From the NCBI GenBank assembly GCA_946539475.1, contig CAMNHM010000084.1:1-11834 (forward strand): a stretch of DNA of 11,834 bases, read 5' to 3'. The DNA comes from an uncultured Prevotellaceae bacterium (GTDB taxonomy: Bacteria; Bacteroidota; Bacteroidia; Bacteroidales; Bacteroidaceae). This document shows positions 10,064-11,834 of the stretch, in pieces. The notes beneath the pieces were generated by a model. That model worked only from the letters and a program-made list of their open reading frames with translations, searched no databases and was not told the DNA's origin. The number at the start of each line of letters is the position of its first letter. Within the stretch, counting starts at the first letter, position 1. A program made the position numbers and the translations under genes.

Positions 10064-11032
10064 CTAGTTATTCACCGATCCACCCACGATGTCGAGCAGC
10101 TCAGAGGTGATGGCCTGCTGGCGGCTCTTGTTGTACTGCAGGTTCAGTTCGCGCAGCAGCTCGTCGGCATTGTCGGTGGCCGTCTGCATGGCTACCATGC
10201 GGGCAGCATGCTCTGAGGCGACACTGTCGAGCAGGGCGGTATAAAGCATCAGGTGAGCCAGCTTGGGGATGAGCTGCGAGAGCACCGTGTCCATGTCTGG
10301 CTCCACGATGAAATTGTCGTTCAGGGGCTTCGTCTCCTCCTCCTGGCGCTGACGCTCGCGACGGTTCTTTTTCAGATACTCCTGCGCCTTTCGGGTCGCA
10401 ATGTTCGAAGTGAGGTCGCGCTCGTGGTCACGCTCCAGTTCCGTCTCGATATCGATGGGCAGGAATGTCTTGCTCGTCAGGATCTGAGAGCCGGCACTCC
10501 TGAAGTGGTGGTAGATCAGCTCCACCTTGTCGATCTCTCCCTTTGCGAAACGCTCACCCAGTTCCATCGACAGGTCGATGCACTGCTTCACGTTAGGATG
10601 GTCGACAAGGTCGGCCAGGTTGCACTTCACCTGATAGCCCAGCTTCGATGCCTTCTCAGCCACCTTGCGCCCAATGGGATAGACCTCCACATTCTCCTGC
10701 CCCAGCTCTGCCGAGAGGGTGTCGACGGCGTTGGTCATCATCTTGATGATGTTTGCATTGAAGCCACCGCAGAGGGAGGAGTTGCTGGAGAACACCACCA
10801 GGGCTACGCGCTTCACGGGGCGCTCCTGATCATAGATCGTCTGTGCCTCAGCTTCAGCTGCCAGGAAGCTCTTCAGGATATGCTCCAGGAGCGTCTCGTA
10901 AGGCAACATGTTCTGTATGGCAACCTGAGCATGGTGCAGCTTCGAGCTGGCCACCATCTTCATGGCAGACGTGATCTTGCGCGTGGAGTTGACGGAGGCG
11001 ATGCGGCCCTTAATTTCTTTCAGACTTGGCAT
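10064..11032 (-). CDS. atpG: F1F0 ATP synthase gamma subunit
   Basis: A 322-residue central-shaft subunit of F1, whose rotation inside the alpha3beta3 ring couples ion flow to ATP synthesis. Seen: the N-terminal shaft helix with IKGRIASVNSTRKITSAMKM at 7-26, the SSLCGGFNANI segment at 85-95, and the C-terminal shaft helix with SEHAARMVAMQTATDNA at 273-289 and YNKSRQQAITSELLDIVGG at 300-318. It is about 35 residues longer than E. coli gamma (287). The extra length is a strongly charged stretch at about 195-239 (many Arg, Lys, Glu, Gln) in the Rossmann-like domain before the C-terminal helix. The gene follows atpA across a repeat-filled 143-base gap; the start ATG lies 12 bases after the repeat without a Shine-Dalgarno sequence. 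It is followed closely by nhaC. Confidence 0.96.
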   Translation of the reverse strand: MPSLKEIKGRIASVNSTRKITSAMKMVASSKLHHAQVAIQNMLPYETLLEHILKSFLAAEAEAQTIYDQERPVKRVALVVFSSNSSLCGGFNANIIKMMTNAVDTLSAELGQENVEVYPIGRKVAEKASKLGYQVKCNLADLVDHPNVKQCIDLSMELGERFAKGEIDKVELIYHHFRSAGSQILTSKTFLPIDIETELERDHERDLTSNIATRKAQEYLKKNRRERQRQEEETKPLNDNFIVEPDMDTVLSQLIPKLAHLMLYTALLDSVASEHAARMVAMQTATDNADELLRELNLQYNKSRQQAITSELLDIVGGSVNN

Positions 11033-11044
11033 AACTTAACAATC

Positions 11045-11181
11045 TAATTAGTAATTAGAAATGAGTAATTAGTAATTATGAATACACCTGCCACGGCAGA
11101 AACTGCTGGGGATGCCTGAACCGGATGTGGGGATAGCAAGGTAATCATAATTACTCATTACTAATTACTCATTACTCATTT
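11045..11181. repeat. Palindromic heptad-repeat element filling the atpA-atpG gap
   Basis: Two arms, 11045-11080 and 11146-11181, are inverted copies. Each consists of five 7-base units plus one G: mixtures of TAATTAG, TAATGAG and AAATGAG, with TAATTAT as the innermost unit in both. Aligned in register they match at 30 of 36 positions. Shifted by one unit, a 16-base block (11060-11075) is exactly complementary to 11158-11173. The loop (11081-11145, 65 bases) is much richer in GC than the arms and is not repetitive. The right arm contains the atpA stop codon, and the left arm ends 12 bases before the atpG start. In the mRNA the arms could form a long AU-rich stem between the two cistrons. Confidence 0.9.
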
Positions 11182-11834
11182 ATATGTACCAGCGATGTCA
11201 GCCATAACCTCTTCGATCTTCTGGGTCGTAGCGTCGTCGATCTTGCCGCTGCCCAGCGTCTCGATGACCTCGGGAGCCGCTGTGCGCAGCTTGTCGAGGA
11301 ACTGCTCCTGACACTGGCGGACCTTGTCGATGGGCACATCGCGCATCAATCCGTGGACGCCACAGTAGAGGATGGCCACCTGCTCGCCGACGGGCATGGG
11401 GCTGTACTGCGGCTGGATGAGCAGCTGATTGTTCTTACGACCGCGGTCGAGGGTCATTGCCGTGACGGCGTCCATATCCGACGAGAACTTTGAGAAGGCC
11501 TCGAGCTCACGATACTGCGCCTGGTCGATTTTCAGCGTTCCGGCCACCTTCTTCATCGACTTGATCTGTGCCGATCCACCCACGCGGCTCACGGAGATAC
11601 CTACGTTGATGGCAGGACGGAAGCCCTGGTTGAAGAGGTCGCTCTCGAGGAATATCTGTCCGTCGGTGATGGAGATAACGTTCGTAGGGATGTAGGCTGA
11701 CACATCGCCTGCCTGCGTCTCGATGATAGGCAGTGCGGTGAGCGAGCCGCCACCGCGTACGTGGCCCTTCATGCACTCTGGCAGGTCGTTCATCTGCTCA
11801 GCCACCTCCTGCTGCTCGTTCATCTTGGCAGCAC
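11176..11834 (-). CDS. atpA: F1F0 ATP synthase alpha subunit, C-terminal part (runs off the right edge)
   Basis: The last ~218 residues of F1 alpha; the N-terminal part with the P-loop is outside the window. Seen: [39 protein letters not shown] and [14 protein letters not shown]. The last carries the arginine finger (codon at 11584-11586) that reaches into the catalytic site of the neighbouring beta subunit. The C-terminal helical domain follows ([17 protein letters not shown], then [13 protein letters not shown]). The Met codon at 11821-11823 is internal: codons for Ala-Ala-Lys precede it, matching the ERAA-(K/R) segment of the family, so the reading frame is open to the edge. Between that point and SLTALP there is a slightly longer segment than in E. 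coli. The TGA stop lies inside the heptad repeat. atpG follows, the usual order at the end of the ATP synthase cluster. Confidence 0.96.
   Translation of the reverse strand, partial: AAKMNEQQEVAEQMNDLPECMKGHVRGGGSLTALPIIETQAGDVSAYIPTNVISITDGQIFLESDLFNQGFRPAINVGISVSRVGGSAQIKSMKKVAGTLKIDQAQYRELEAFSKFSSDMDAVTAMTLDRGRKNNQLLIQPQYSPMPVGEQVAILYCGVHGLMRDVPIDKVRQCQEQFLDKLRTAAPEVIETLGSGKIDDATTQKIEEVMADIAGTYK

Noticed and set aside
11081..11145. Internal promoter for atpG in the repeat loop
   Set aside because: The minus strand has TACCTTG, one T short of the TAnnTTTG box, and no TTTG at the right distance.
11821..11823. Met codon as the start of a short atpA-like gene
   Set aside because: The frame is open to the edge, with Ala-Ala-Lys just upstream matching the alpha subunit family, so this is an internal Met of a gene cut by the window edge.

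Overview
The window comes from a member of the Bacteroidales, most likely a Prevotella-like genome of fairly high GC. Three things point there. LpxC and FabZ are fused in one polypeptide and sit between lpxD and lpxA, an arrangement typical of Bacteroidetes. The F1 ATPase genes run atpA-atpG at the end of their cluster. Two promoter-like sites match the Bacteroidetes consensus (TTTG, about 20 bases, TAnnTTTG) rather than a sigma-70 -35/-10 pair. Ribosome binding sites of the Shine-Dalgarno type are not evident, also usual in this phylum. Species identity is not readable from the sequence.

All eight genes lie on the minus strand, so transcription runs from the right edge to the left. From the right: the C-terminal part of atpA (F1 alpha), a 137-base palindromic heptad-repeat element, atpG (F1 gamma), then nhaC (Na+/H+ antiporter) 24 bases after atpG. 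After an 85-base gap with a good promoter comes a tight six-gene run: lpxD, lpxC-fabZ, lpxA, miaA, a class A penicillin-binding protein (PBP1A type) and a PIF1-like helicase. Junctions are +5, -4, -1, -8 and -26 bases, so this is very probably one transcription unit with coupled translation. The last 166 bases at the left hold a hairpin just after the helicase stop and a promoter firing out of the window. No stretch longer than 300 bases lacks a gene, and I see no tRNA, rRNA, CRISPR array, insertion sequence or integrase.

Functionally the six-gene run makes the early lipid A precursor (LpxA, LpxC, LpxD) and couples it to fatty-acid dehydration (FabZ). It then adds a tRNA A37 prenyltransferase (MiaA), a cell-wall polymerase (PBP1A) and a DNA helicase: mostly envelope growth with two housekeeping nucleic-acid enzymes. 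The upstream block is energy coupling: F1 ATPase plus a cation antiporter.

This is mainly a core-genome region. The unusual content is repetitive DNA with a 7-base period in two places. One is a 42-base direct duplication built of AGAGTTG units, carried in frame inside the helicase gene. The other is an AT-rich inverted repeat of TAATTAG/TAATGAG units that fills the atpA-atpG gap and supplies the atpA stop codon. These are the best candidates for something not well described.
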